Source of the DNA: Cytobacillus horneckiae
GTDB taxonomy: Bacteria > Bacillota > Bacilli > Bacillales > Cytobacillaceae
DNA length: 64,000 nt
Direction: 5' to 3'
Assembly: GCF_002835735.1 (NCBI RefSeq)
Contig: NZ_PISD01000054.1
Span: 1-64,000 of the forward strand
Position numbers and translations under genes: made by a program. The notes beneath the pieces were generated by a model that made no database searches, was not told the DNA's origin, and saw only the letters and a list, made by a program, of their open reading frames with translations. Below are positions 50,006 to 59,468 of the stretch, piece after piece. Numbering within the stretch: the stretch's first letter is position 1; every line of letters begins with the position of its first letter.

Positions 50006-52516
50006 ATGCTTGGGATTTTAAATAAAGTTTTTGATTTAAATAAACGCGAACTAAAACGCCTTACAAAAACTGCTGAGCAAATTGAGGCATTTGCTTCAAG
50101 TATGGAGAGCTTATCTGATGAAGAAATTCGCAGTAAGACAGAGGAGTTTAAGGCTCGTTACCAAAAAGGAGAGACGCTTGAGGATATGCTCGTTGAAGCG
50201 TTTGCTGTCGTACGTGAAGCAGCAAAGCGTGTGCTTGGCTTGTATCCATATCCGGTGCAATTAATGGGGGGCGCAGCTCTTCATGATGGAAATATTGCAG
50301 AGATGAAAACAGGGGAAGGTAAAACTTTAACTTCCACAATGCCAGTTTATTTAAACGCACTGTCAGGCAAAGGCGTTCATGTGGTCACAGTCAATGAATA
50401 TTTGGTGACACGTGATGCTACTGAGATGGGGCAGTTGTATGATTTCTTAGGACTTACTGTAGGTTTGAACTTAAACGGAATGTCTAAAGAGGAAAAACAA
50501 GCAGCCTATGCAGCTGATATTACTTATAGTACGAATAATGAACTTGGCTTTGATTACTTGCGTGATAATATGGTGCTATATAAAGAGCAAAAGGTGCAGC
50601 GGCCATTAAACTTTGCTGTCATCGATGAGGTAGATTCAATCTTAGTTGATGAAGCGCGTACTCCTTTAATTATTTCCGGGTCAGCTCAAAAATCGACAAA
50701 ACTATATTTGCAAGCAAATGCTTTTGTCAGCCGCTTAAAGCTGGAAGAAGACTACACTTATGATGAAAAGACGAAGGGCGTGCAGTTGACGGAAGAAGGG
50801 ATGACAAAGGCTGAGAAAGCTTTTGGCATTGATAATCTGTTCGATGTTTCTCAAGTTTCTCTAAACCATCACATTACTCAGGCGTTAAAAGCGCATACAA
50901 GCATGCATCTTGATGTTGATTATGTTGTGCAAGAAGGAGAAATCGTCATTGTCGACCAATTTACGGGCCGTCTTATGAAGGGCCGCCGATATAGCGACGG
51001 GCTTCATCAAGCAATTGAAGCGAAGGAAGGCTTGGAAATTCAAAACGAAAGCATGACGCTTGCATCCATTACGTTTCAAAACTATTTCCGCATGTATGAA
51101 AAGTTGTCTGGGATGACTGGTACTGCAAAGACTGAGGAAGAGGAATTCCGCAATATTTATAATATGAATGTTATTGCCATACCGACGAACCGTCCAGTAA
51201 CGCGTGATGACCGGGCCGACTTGATTTATTCCACAACAGATGGCAAGTTCCGTGCAGTTGTTGAGGATATTGCCGAGCGTCATCATAAAGGACAGCCAGT
51301 GCTTGTTGGTACGGTTGCTATTGAAACTTCGGAAATAATCTCAAAATATTTAACGAAGAAAGGCATTCCGCATAACGTATTGAATGCCAAAAACCATGGC
51401 CGTGAAGCGGAAATCATTTTAGATGCAGGTAAAAAAGGCACAGTAACGATCGCAACCAACATGGCCGGTCGTGGTACGGATATTAAATTGGGTGAAGGTG
51501 TAAAGGAATTAGGCGGACTTGCTGTTCTTGGCACAGAGCGTCATGAGAGCAGACGTATTGATAACCAGCTTCGTGGTCGTTCTGGCCGTCAAGGAGATCC
51601 GGGTGTAACACAATTCTATTTATCAATGGAAGATGAGCTAATGCGCCGTTTCGGATCTGATAATATGAAAAATATGATGGCTAAGCTAGGGATGGATGAC
51701 TCTCAGCCGATTCAAAGTAAAATGGTATCAAAGGCAGTTGAATCTGCGCAAAAACGCGTGGAGGGCAATAACTTTGATGCTCGTAAGCAGCTTCTTTCTT
51801 ATGATGATGTACTGCGTCAGCAGCGTGAAATTCTTTACACGCAAAGAAATGAAGTGCTTGAGTCTGAAAACCTAAGAGAAATCGTTGAGAAAATGATTCG
51901 CACTGCACTTACACGCAATGTGCAAGCTTTTACTTCGCAGTTTGAAGACGGCGAAGAAGAATGGAACTACACAGGCTTAATTGATTATGTGAACGGCAAC
52001 CTCCTGCGAGAAGGAGATTTAACGGTAGACGACGTTCGCCGCCTAGAAGCGGATGAAGTGGTTGAGGTTATTTTTGCAAAAATCATTGAGCACTATAATG
52101 AGAAAGAAGAAAATATGCAACCAGATCAAATGCGTGAGTTTGAGAAGGTTATTATGCTTAGAGCGGTTGATTCTAAGTGGATTGACCATATTGATGCAAT
52201 GGATCAGCTGCGCCAAGGTATTCACCTGCGTGCATACGGACAAATTGATCCGCTTCGCGAATACCAGCAAGAAGGCTTTATCATGTTTGAAAACATGATT
52301 GCTGCGATTGAAGAAGATGTAGCGAAATATGTCATGAAGGCTGAAATTCGCAACAACCTTGAGCGACAGGAAGTAGCAAAAGGCCAAGCGGTCAATCCGA
52401 AAGAAGAAGGCGGCAAAGCGAAGAAGAAACCTGTTACAAAACAAATGGATGTCGGTCGCAATGATCCATGCATTTGCGGCAGCGGTAAAAAATACAAAAA
52501 CTGCTGTGGTTCATAA
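50006..52516 (+). CDS. secA: Preprotein translocase ATPase SecA
   Basis: Motor that drives proteins through SecYEG. 836 residues, usual length. Walker A GEGKTLT near residue 103, Walker B region [22 protein letters not shown] near 205, [16 protein letters not shown]-like motif near 485, [13 protein letters not shown] near 525 and the C-terminal SEC-C zinc motif [13 protein letters not shown] that binds SecB-like partners or phospholipid. AAAGGAGC precedes the ATG. Followed by prfB as in B. subtilis. Confidence 0.97.
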   Translation: MLGILNKVFDLNKRELKRLTKTAEQIEAFASSMESLSDEEIRSKTEEFKARYQKGETLEDMLVEAFAVVREAAKRVLGLYPYPVQLMGGAALHDGNIAEMKTGEGKTLTSTMPVYLNALSGKGVHVVTVNEYLVTRDATEMGQLYDFLGLTVGLNLNGMSKEEKQAAYAADITYSTNNELGFDYLRDNMVLYKEQKVQRPLNFAVIDEVDSILVDEARTPLIISGSAQKSTKLYLQANAFVSRLKLEEDYTYDEKTKGVQLTEEGMTKAEKAFGIDNLFDVSQVSLNHHITQALKAHTSMHLDVDYVVQEGEIVIVDQFTGRLMKGRRYSDGLHQAIEAKEGLEIQNESMTLASITFQNYFRMYEKLSGMTGTAKTEEEEFRNIYNMNVIAIPTNRPVTRDDRADLIYSTTDGKFRAVVEDIAERHHKGQPVLVGTVAIETSEIISKYLTKKGIPHNVLNAKNHGREAEIILDAGKKGTVTIATNMAGRGTDIKLGEGVKELGGLAVLGTERHESRRIDNQLRGRSGRQGDPGVTQFYLSMEDELMRRFGSDNMKNMMAKLGMDDSQPIQSKMVSKAVESAQKRVEGNNFDARKQLLSYDDVLRQQREILYTQRNEVLESENLREIVEKMIRTALTRNVQAFTSQFEDGEEEWNYTGLIDYVNGNLLREGDLTVDDVRRLEADEVVEVIFAKIIEHYNEKEENMQPDQMREFEKVIMLRAVDSKWIDHIDAMDQLRQGIHLRAYGQIDPLREYQQEGFIMFENMIAAIEEDVAKYVMKAEIRNNLERQEVAKGQAVNPKEEGGKAKKKPVTKQMDVGRNDPCICGSGKKYKNCCGS

Positions 52517-52556
52517 ATAGCGGCTGCAACCTACCTTTCCTATCCAAACAAAACCA

Positions 52557-52600
52557 AGCCGGCAAAGCCAATATCTATTGCTTTGCCGGCTCTTCTTTGC
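52557..52600 (+). terminator. Terminator after secA
   Basis: Perfect stem AGCCGGCAAAG (52557-52567) / CTTTGCCGGCT (52581-52591), then CTTCTTT. The T run is broken. Confidence 0.75.
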
Positions 52601-52618
52601 AATTTGTCGAAATTTGTA

Positions 52619-52631
52619 GGTGACAGGTACC
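52619..52631 (-). repeat. Dispersed 13-bp repeat, copy 3
   Basis: GGTGACAGGTACC with TGTCGAAAT upstream, i.e. the inverted orientation of the GGTRCCTGTCACC...TTCGACA element, between secA and prfB. Confidence 0.7.
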
Positions 52632-52763
52632 ATTTAAAAAAAGTTTCGATTTTAGCAGAGAAGATATATAATATAAAGGTTGAATTCTTGCAATAAGTAA
52701 ATTGTCAAGCTGCTGTTTTATTGGCAGTTTTTAGTTTTTAAAATATATTTAGAGGTGACAGAA

Positions 52764-53877
52764 ATGGAATTAGCAGAGATTCGTAACGAGTTAGAGAAAA
52801 CAGCTAAGATTTTAGCGGACTTTAGGGGGTCTCTTTGACTTAGAAAACAAAGAGGCACGCATTGCGGAACTGGAAGATGAGATGCTTCAGCCAGGATTCT
52901 GGGATGATCAACAAGGTGCACAGGTGATTATTAATGAATCGAATGCACTAAAGGATCAAGTTAATGAGTTCCATGATTTGAATGAATCATTTGAAAACCT
53001 TGAGTTGACTTATGAGCTTGTGAAGGAAGAAAGCGATGCCGAGTTGCAGGAGGATCTTGAGAATGAACTGACTGAGCTTTCTAAGCGTCTAAATCAGTTT
53101 GAGCTCCAGCTTCTATTAAGCGAAGAATATGATAAAAATAATGCGATTTTAGAGCTCCATCCAGGTGCTGGTGGAACAGAGTCGCAAGACTGGGGTTCCA
53201 TGCTTTTGCGTATGTACACGCGCTGGGCAGAGAAAAAAGGCTATAAAGTGGAAACACTTGATTATCTTCCTGGTGATGAAGCAGGGATTAAGAGCGTGAC
53301 ACTTTCAATTAAAGGACATAATGCATATGGCTATTTGAAAGCGGAAAAGGGTGTTCATCGATTGGTGCGGATTTCACCGTTTGATTCTTCAGGTCGCCGT
53401 CATACTTCATTTGTTTCCTGTGAAGTCATGCCTGAGTTCAATGATGAGATTGAAATCGATATTCGAACAGAGGATTTGAAAATTGATACGTATCGTGCTA
53501 GTGGTGCGGGCGGACAGCATATTAATACAACAGATTCAGCTGTCCGTATTACGCATTTGCCAACAAACGTAGTTGTGACATGCCAATCTGAACGTTCGCA
53601 AATAAAAAACCGTGAGCAAGCAATGAAAATGTTAAAAGCGAAGCTTTATCAGAAGAAGATTGAAGAGCAGGAACAAGAGCTGGCGGAAATTCGCGGTGAA
53701 CAAAAGGAGATTGGCTGGGGCAGCCAAATCCGTTCATATGTTTTCCATCCTTATTCAATGGTTAAGGATCATCGCACAAATACAGAATCTGGCAATGTTC
53801 AAGGTGTCATGGACGGAGACCTCGACAGCTTCATTAATGCCTACCTTCGCTCAAAACTAACATTGGGCGAAAACTGA
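52764..53877 (+). CDS. prfB: Peptide chain release factor 2, programmed +1 frameshift
   Basis: Releases peptides at UAA and UGA. The gene starts at ATG 52764 (AGAGGTG before it) and runs 24 codons to an in-frame TGA at 52836-52838. The slippery site is AGGGGG-TCT-CTT-TGA-C: an internal Shine-Dalgarno-like AGGGGG three bases before CTT, then TGA. A +1 shift skips T52836 and continues GAC (52837) to 53877, giving 370 residues. The second part has the codon-recognition SPF motif ([14 protein letters not shown]) and the catalytic GGQ ([17 protein letters not shown]). This is autoregulation by RF2 level, not a defect. Confidence 0.97.
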
Positions 53878-53933
53878 AAATAAGACGATTATAATCGTAT
53901 AACTATAGCCAGGCTTATGCTGTAATTTAAGAT

Positions 53934-53974
53934 AAAACCCTTAGGACATCTATTGGTGACTTAGGGGTTTTTTT
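53934..53974 (+). terminator. Terminator after prfB
   Basis: AAAACCCTTAGG (53934-53945) / CTTAGGGGTTTTTTT (53960-53974) with G-T pairs. A dispersed repeat copy begins directly behind it. Confidence 0.75.
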
Positions 53975-54010
53975 GGTGCCTGTCACCTTCATTTTCCGAC
54001 AATTTTCGAC
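53975..54010 (+). repeat. Dispersed repeat copy 4
   Basis: GGTGCCTGTCACC (53975-53987) followed by TTTTCCGACAATTTTCGACA, with the TTCGACA part present twice in variant form. Confidence 0.7.
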
Positions 54011-54200
54011 ATGTATTCAAAATACTCTTACTTGCTTACCCATAAAAAACTACATACATTTTCCTCAAAAAGGGCATCCTAAAGCCCAATGAACTTTTCT
54101 CGTTTAACCCTTTAACACAGCAGCCTAATGCCATTTACACACGCTTGGCCTCATGCTATACTCACTCTCGGAAAAGATGAAATGGTGACATTGACCTATG

Positions 54201-54285
54201 GTGCCTGTCACCCACAAAATTCGACAAAATGCCACGTAAATTAAGGTACCTGTCACCCAGAAGATTCAACAAGATTCGACATAAC
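54201..54285 (+). repeat. Dispersed repeat copies 5 and 6 in tandem
   Basis: GGTGCCTGTCACC (54201-54213) plus TTCGACAAAATG, then GGTACCTGTCACC (54245-54257) plus TTCAACAAGATTCGACATAAC, 44 bp apart. They lie in the leader of the YitT-family gene and form part of an apparent but unsupported N-terminal extension of that frame. Confidence 0.75.
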
Positions 54286-54303
54286 AAAGGGGTAGGTTGG
54301 GAT

Positions 54304-55173
54304 ATGGATAGGAAGAAGAGAAGAAGGGCTGTTGAGGAGATGGGGATTTCGAGGGTAATGGAGTATGTTTATGTGTTGGTTGGATCTGCATTGGTGGCTG
54401 TCTCGTTTAATTTATTTTTGCTGCCGAATAATGTGGCTTCTGGCGGTGTAAGTGGTATTAGTACGATTATGAAAGATGTGGCTGGCTGGGAACCGGCGTA
54501 TGTGCAGTGGGCCCTGAATATTCCGCTATTTATAGCGGGTGTGATTTTACTTGGGAGACAATTCGGTGTTAAGACATTAGTAGGTACAATCTTTCTCCCT
54601 TTTGTCGTCTTTTTAACAAAGGATATGGACCCGTGGACAACGGATCCTCTACTCGCTTCATTGTTTGGCTGTATTGGTGTAGGCCTTGGTCTTGGCATTG
54701 TCTTTCGTGGAAAAGCATCAACTGGCGGAACGGATTTGGCCGCACAAATTTTAAATAAATACATAGGGCTCTCACTTGGGACATGCGTAGCCCTAATTGA
54801 TGGATTAATTGTTTTGGCAGCGGCATTTGTATTTGACATTGAACGCGGTTTATATGCGCTTATCGGTTTGTATGTAACAAGCAAAACGATTGATATTGTG
54901 CAGATTGGCCTTGGTCGCAAAAAGATGGCTCTTATTATTACGAATCATCAAAATGAAGTTCGTGAAGGAATTTTGAATAAAATTGATAGAGGTGTGACAA
55001 AACTATCAGCATACGGTGGTTATACCGATGATGAGCGTCCTGTATTAATGTGCGTTGTCGATCAAACGGAGTTCACAAAATTGAAACAACTGGTGAAAAC
55101 AATTGACTCATCAGCTTTCATCATTGTTACAGACGCCTCCGAGGTACTCGGCGAGGGTTTCAATCGGGCCTGA
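54304..55173 (+). CDS. YitT family membrane protein (YvjA-like)
   Basis: 289-residue membrane protein: five to six helices in the DUF161 half (about residues 20-200), with FLLPNNVASGGVSGISTIM and FRGKASTGGTDLAAQILNKY motifs, then a cytoplasmic DUF2179 domain GLGRKKMALIITNHQNEVREGILNKIDRGVTKLSAYGGYTDDERPVLMCVV. Transport or sensing role unknown. The frame is open from 54229, but that part translates the dispersed repeats; ATG 54304 is the better start. Same place after prfB as yvjA of B. subtilis. Confidence 0.88.
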   Translation: MDRKKRRRAVEEMGISRVMEYVYVLVGSALVAVSFNLFLLPNNVASGGVSGISTIMKDVAGWEPAYVQWALNIPLFIAGVILLGRQFGVKTLVGTIFLPFVVFLTKDMDPWTTDPLLASLFGCIGVGLGLGIVFRGKASTGGTDLAAQILNKYIGLSLGTCVALIDGLIVLAAAFVFDIERGLYALIGLYVTSKTIDIVQIGLGRKKMALIITNHQNEVREGILNKIDRGVTKLSAYGGYTDDERPVLMCVVDQTEFTKLKQLVKTIDSSAFIIVTDASEVLGEGFNRA

Positions 55174-55176
55174 CAT

Positions 55177-55185
55177 TGGTATAAT
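55177..55185 (+). promoter_or_regulatory. Extended -10 promoter of cccB
   Basis: TGGTATAAT at 55177-55185 (TG-n-TATAAT) with TTTCAA 16 nt before the -10 hexamer; 42 nt before the cccB start. Confidence 0.55.
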
Positions 55186-55227
55186 ATAACTGTATTATGT
55201 AACATTTTCCTTAAGGGGGCAAAACTA

Positions 55228-55575
55228 ATGAAGAAGAAGTTGTTAGCGCTACTATTTGGAACTGCACTCGTATTTTCATTGGCAGCATGTGGCGGAGGAA
55301 ATGATGATGCAGGTGAAGACACTGGAACGGATAACGGTGGAGAAACTACTGCTGATGCAGGAGATGCAGAAGCACTTTATGAAAAAAGTTGTATGAGTTG
55401 CCATGCAGCTGATCTATCTGGTGGAGCAGGCCCTAACTTACAAAAAGTAGGTGCTAAATACTCTGAAGATGAAATCCATGATATCATTGTTAATGGTAAG
55501 GGCGCGATGCCAAGCGGATTACTAAATGATGATGAAGCAACAACTGTAGCAGAATGGTTAGCTGCAAAAAAATAA
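55228..55575 (+). CDS. cccB: Cytochrome c-551, lipoprotein
   Basis: 115-residue membrane-anchored cytochrome c. Lipoprotein signal peptide with lipobox LAAC (Cys21), a flexible Gly/Asp/Thr-rich linker (22-45), then a mono-haem domain with CMSCH (haem attachment), [10 protein letters not shown] and the axial Met in [10 protein letters not shown]. Electron carrier outside the membrane. AAGGGGG precedes the ATG. In B. subtilis cccB also lies before ftsEX. Confidence 0.93.
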   Translation: MKKKLLALLFGTALVFSLAACGGGNDDAGEDTGTDNGGETTADAGDAEALYEKSCMSCHAADLSGGAGPNLQKVGAKYSEDEIHDIIVNGKGAMPSGLLNDDEATTVAEWLAAKK

Positions 55576-55594
55576 GCTAAAGAAGGCTTTACTG

Positions 55595-55630
55595 AGGACG
55601 TTCTGATTTTTAATCAGGACGTTTTTATTT
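55595..55630 (+). terminator. Terminator after cccB
   Basis: ACGTTCTGATT / AATCAGGACGT (55598-55621) around TTT, one G-T pair, then TTTTATTT. Confidence 0.85.
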
Positions 55631-56103
55631 CGCTGACTATTTCTGAATTCACAAAACAATTACTCTTTTCTGTGTTTATTTAATAGTATATGGGTGATGT
55701 TACCACTATTATTAAAATTCCGACTAATGGAGGGTAAATTACCCAATATAGGCAACATATTCTGAAAGACATTTTCCTTTGTGAGTAAAAAGTCCCATAA
55801 AAACATCTACTTGAAAAGAAACTGTAATAATTTTATTCGTTATTTTGACAAAATATGATGTTATAATTAGTGAAGTAAACGAAAAGAAGTATTTTATCCC
55901 TCAAGTCATTGGTTTTAATACATATAGATGTCAGTTTTTGTCGAGACATCTATTTTATTTTTTTACACCGTATATTGTCCCCGTTTATCCAATTATTTTA
56001 CTTCATTTTCCATTTTAAAAGGGAAATAACCTTTTTAAGGTTTTGAAGGGATGGCGTGTGCAATTTTCTAAAAAAATCCACTCTAGATAGCTAGGTGATA
56101 TAC
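55628..56103. other. Geneless stretch before ftsE
   Basis: 476 bp without a supported reading frame, very AT-rich. It contains a terminator-like hairpin TAGATGTC (55925-55932) / GACATCTA (55945-55952) followed by TTTTATTTTTTT, and TTGACA (55846) with TATAAT (55863), whose 11-nt spacing is too short for a standard promoter. A short untranslated RNA ending at 55964 or an attenuated ftsE leader are possible. Confidence 0.4.
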
Positions 56104-56790
56104 ATGATTGAGATGAAAAACGTCTACAAAAAATATCGCAATGGTGTGACAGCCGCGAACGGTATAGATGTAAAAATTAAGCAAGGTGAATTTGTATATA
56201 TTGTTGGCCCCAGTGGAGCTGGGAAATCAACTTTTATAAAAATGATGTATCGTGAAGAAAAACCGACAAGTGGAACAATCACATTAAATGGAATAGATAT
56301 GGGCTCTATGAAAAATAACAAAGTCCCGCATATACGCCGTAATATAGGTGTTGTATTCCAGGACTTCAAGCTTTTACCAAAGCTGAATGTTTACGAGAAT
56401 GTGGCTTTTGCGCTTGAAGTTATTGAAGAACCGCAGAAAAACATTAAGCAAAAGGTTATGGACACGCTTGATCTTGTTGGATTGAAGCATAAGGTGCGCA
56501 TGTTCCCTGATGAGCTCTCCGGCGGTGAGCAGCAGCGTGTATCGATTGCCAGATCGATTGTAAATCAGCCAAAGCTTGTGATTGCGGACGAGCCTACGGG
56601 AAACTTGGACCCTGATACATCATGGGAGATCATGAACATTTTTGATGAGATTAATACTAGAGGAACGACGGTCTTAATGGCAACGCATAATAAGGAAATC
56701 GTCAATACGATTAAGCATCGTGTTATTGCTATTGAAGGCGGCAGAATCGTCCGTGATGAGCAAAGAGGTGATTACGGATATGAAATCTAG
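56104..56790 (+). CDS. ftsE: Cell division ATP-binding protein FtsE
   Basis: 228-residue ABC ATPase that, with FtsX, activates peptidoglycan hydrolases (CwlO in B. subtilis). Walker A GPSGAGKST near residue 36, Q-loop VVFQDFKLLP, signature LSGGEQQR near 139, Walker B LVIADEPTGNLDP near 158. ATG 56104 gives the standard length; a GTG at 56095 is in frame. Overlaps ftsX by 11 nt. Confidence 0.95.
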   Translation: MIEMKNVYKKYRNGVTAANGIDVKIKQGEFVYIVGPSGAGKSTFIKMMYREEKPTSGTITLNGIDMGSMKNNKVPHIRRNIGVVFQDFKLLPKLNVYENVAFALEVIEEPQKNIKQKVMDTLDLVGLKHKVRMFPDELSGGEQQRVSIARSIVNQPKLVIADEPTGNLDPDTSWEIMNIFDEINTRGTTVLMATHNKEIVNTIKHRVIAIEGGRIVRDEQRGDYGYEI

Positions 56791-57673
56791 AACATTAAGC
56801 AGGCATTTTAGAGAGAGTTTTAAAAGTCTGGGCAGAAACGGATGGATGACATTCGCATCGGCCAGTGCGGTAACCATGACGCTTATATTAGTCGGTGTGT
56901 TCTTTGCTATTATGATGAACTTGAATCAAGTGGCTACGAACATAGAAGAAGATGTTGAAATTCGCGTCCACATAGATGTAGCCGCAACAGAGGAAAATCA
57001 AGAAGAGTTGCGTGGGAAAATTGATAATATTGCTCAGGTGGAATCAATTGATTATTCGGATAAAGAAGATGAGTTGACGAACTTAATTGATAGTCTTGGT
57101 GATGAAGGAGAAGCTTTTAAATTATTTGAACAAGACAATCCTTTGAACGATGTGTTTGTTGTAAAAACGACCAATCCAAACGACACGATGGGTGTAGCTA
57201 AGCAAATTGAAAAAATGGATTATGCTGCAAAAGTGAAGTATGGACAAGGGTCAGTTGAAAAGCTGTTTTCTGGGATTAGTTTAAGCAGAAACATTGGAAT
57301 TGTCCTTATCGTTGGTTTATTATTTACAGCGATGTTCTTAATCTCAAACACAATTAAAATAACAATTGTTTCAAGAAGAAAAGAGATTGAGATTATGAGA
57401 TTAGTAGGTGCAACTAATTCCTTTATTAGATGGCCATTCTTCCTGGAAGGTTTATGGCTTGGTATATTGGGATCAATCATTCCTGTGGGAGTGGTGAGTG
57501 TCGCTTACTATTACAGCTATGAATTTTTAGAGCCAAAACTTCAAGGCCATTTTATTCAGCTAATCGAATTTACACCATTTATATACCAGGTCGGTGCGTT
57601 ATTAATATTTATGGGCGCTTTGATTGGTGTATGGGGCAGCATGATGTCAGTAAGGAAATTCTTGAAAATATAA
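56780..57673 (+). CDS. ftsX: Cell division protein FtsX
   Basis: 297-residue partner of FtsE: four membrane helices, a large extracellular loop between helix 1 and 2 (about residues 48-170) and the FtsX domain with SRRKEIEIMRLVGATNSFIRWPFFLEGLWLG. The ATG at 56780 within the ftsE 3' end gives MKSRTLSRHFRESF, the usual start; the frame open from 56720 is not used. The M23 hydrolase downstream is a likely output of the FtsEX complex. Confidence 0.95.
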   Translation: MKSRTLSRHFRESFKSLGRNGWMTFASASAVTMTLILVGVFFAIMMNLNQVATNIEEDVEIRVHIDVAATEENQEELRGKIDNIAQVESIDYSDKEDELTNLIDSLGDEGEAFKLFEQDNPLNDVFVVKTTNPNDTMGVAKQIEKMDYAAKVKYGQGSVEKLFSGISLSRNIGIVLIVGLLFTAMFLISNTIKITIVSRRKEIEIMRLVGATNSFIRWPFFLEGLWLGILGSIIPVGVVSVAYYYSYEFLEPKLQGHFIQLIEFTPFIYQVGALLIFMGALIGVWGSMMSVRKFLKI

Positions 57674-57766
57674 AATTCTGTGTGCGGCCTTGTAAATCCA
57701 GCATGGCCGCACCAATTAATAATACATATAGCCACGGGATATTCATAGGAGAGGAGATATCATAAC

Positions 57767-59146
57767 TTGAAGAAAAAGATAGCAAGCATGTCTTTAGCTG
57801 CAATGATGGGTGTCGGTGCAATCGCTGCTACATTACCAACAAATGTAATGGCTGATAAATTAGATGATTTGAATAATCAAAGTGAAAATTTAAAGAAAGA
57901 ACAATCTGGTATTGATTCTAAATTAAATAAGGCTGATTCAGAGATTCAAAGATTACAAGATGAACAAAAAACGGTTGAATCAGAAATTAAGCGTCTAGAT
58001 ACGGAAATTAAAGATGCTGAAACAAAAATTACAGAAAAAAATAATGAAATAAAGGCAAAAAATGAAGAGATTGAAAGATTAAAAAAGGAAATAGAAATCC
58101 TTATTGACCGAATTGAAAAGCGCAATGAGCTCCTTAAGGACAGAGCGCGTTCTATGCAGGAGTCTGGCGGCGTTGTCAGCTATATGGACGTATTGCTTGG
58201 TGCACAAAGCTTCAGTGATTTTATTGGGCGTGTTGGAGCTGTTGCCACAATTGTGGAAGCAGACCAAGTAATATTGAAAGAGCATCAGGCAGATAAGGAT
58301 AAGCTGGAAGAAACACAGGCGAAAGTAAAAGAAGAGCTTGCTTCCCTTGAAAAGATGCGTAATGAGCTTGAGCAAATGAAATCTAAATTAAGCGATCAGA
58401 AGAAACAACAGGATAATTTAAAATCGATTCTTAAAAAAGAAGAAGATCATAAACATGCTGAAAAAGTAAGTATGGAAGAAGAAAAAGAAATTTTAGCAGC
58501 GCAAGATAAAGCGATTCAGCAGGCTATTAAAAATGAGAAAGATAGGCAGGCTGAAATTGCACGAAAAGCTGAAGAAGCAAGACAAGCAGAAATTGCTAGA
58601 CAAGAAGAGGCTAAAAAGCAAGAGGCTGCAAAAGCAGCGACAAACAATAACAGCAATTCAGGTAGTTCTAATAGTGGTGGAAGCAGCAACAAGGGAAATA
58701 GCGGCGGTGGACAACAAGTTAGTGCACCACCAGTTTCCAGCGGACATTGGACAAAACCAGCAGCAGCCGGTATTTTAACGTCTGGATTGGGTCAGCGTTG
58801 GGGTTCCTTCCATGCAGGTGTTGATATTGCAGCAAGTGGAACAGTTCCTATTTTTGCAGCAGCTGATGGGGTTGTCATCAATTCCTACTATTCAAGCAGC
58901 TATGGAGAAGTAGTTTTTATTGCTCACTCTATTAATGGTCAAACGTATACAACTGTTTATGCTCATATGCGCAACGGGTCAAGACAAGTAAGCAATGGCC
59001 AAACAGTTTCTAAAGGTCAGCAAATTGGTTTAATGGGGAATACAGGTGATTCTCAAGGTCAGCATTTGCATTTTGAGCTTCATAGAGGCGGATGGAATAA
59101 TGCAAAATCGAATGCGATCAATCCAGTTGGAATCGTACCACTATAA
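57767..59146 (+). CDS. PcsB/CwlO-like coiled-coil peptidoglycan hydrolase with M23 domain
   Basis: 459 residues: signal peptide (1-29, ending VMA), a long coiled coil (about 31-290) with the CwlO/PcsB-type break RARSMQESGGVVSYMDVLLGAQSFSDFIGRV near 128, an Ala/Glu/Lys-rich and Asn/Gly/Ser-rich linker (265-325), and a C-terminal M23 (LytM) metallopeptidase with zinc ligands in HAGVDIA and HLHFELH. Coiled-coil proteins of this kind are switched on by FtsEX, and ftsEX lies directly upstream, so it is probably an FtsEX-controlled endopeptidase. TTG start after GGAGAGGAG. Confidence 0.9.
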   Translation: MKKKIASMSLAAMMGVGAIAATLPTNVMADKLDDLNNQSENLKKEQSGIDSKLNKADSEIQRLQDEQKTVESEIKRLDTEIKDAETKITEKNNEIKAKNEEIERLKKEIEILIDRIEKRNELLKDRARSMQESGGVVSYMDVLLGAQSFSDFIGRVGAVATIVEADQVILKEHQADKDKLEETQAKVKEELASLEKMRNELEQMKSKLSDQKKQQDNLKSILKKEEDHKHAEKVSMEEEKEILAAQDKAIQQAIKNEKDRQAEIARKAEEARQAEIARQEEAKKQEAAKAATNNNSNSGSSNSGGSSNKGNSGGGQQVSAPPVSSGHWTKPAAAGILTSGLGQRWGSFHAGVDIAASGTVPIFAAADGVVINSYYSSSYGEVVFIAHSINGQTYTTVYAHMRNGSRQVSNGQTVSKGQQIGLMGNTGDSQGQHLHFELHRGGWNNAKSNAINPVGIVPL

Positions 59147-59182
59147 AAGAAGGGGAGGCGAGTGCTTCCTCTTTTTTCTTTT
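59147..59182 (+). terminator. Terminator after M23 gene
   Basis: AGAAGGGGAGGC / GCTTCCTCTTTTTT with loop GAGT (59149-59177), imperfect stem with G-T pairs, long T run. Confidence 0.65.
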
Positions 59183-59222
59183 ACCCAAAATATAAGCCTT
59201 TAATCATAAAGGCGCTGGCTGA

Positions 59223-59337
59223 GAGAAACTCATTTTAAAATAGAAATGAAAGGTTTGGGATTCTCCGAGGCTTACCACTTTATTTCCGCGGGGCGAGCGA
59301 ACTCCTCTCCAAATCCAACTACATTTACTTATTTTCA
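59223..59337. repeat. Dispersed intergenic repeat, short copy B
   Basis: Matches 24013-24180 in ordered blocks (AAATGAAAGG, TCTCCGAGGC, TTTCCGCGGGGCG, CTCTCCAAATCCAACTA, CTTATTTTCA) but without the internal GC-rich stretch. Lies in the 322-bp gap between the M23 gene and ctpB, otherwise without a gene. Confidence 0.65.
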
Positions 59338-59468
59338 CTTCCTCAACACTCTAAATCCTAAATGCTGTATCTTTGTCCGGCCACTTCTTATTTCCAATCA
59401 TAACTTGTCCTTTTTGTTCATATATTTTTTGGAGAAGTACCGCATATGCGTGGAAAGGGCGGATGAGA

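Noticed and set aside
52836-52838. Nonsense mutation in prfB
   Set aside because: This is the conserved programmed frameshift site.
54229-54303. 25-residue extension of the YitT-family protein
   Set aside because: It translates dispersed repeat copies 5-6 and has no family similarity.
55846-55868. TTGACA/TATAAT pair as SigA promoter
   Set aside because: Spacing is 11 nt instead of about 17.
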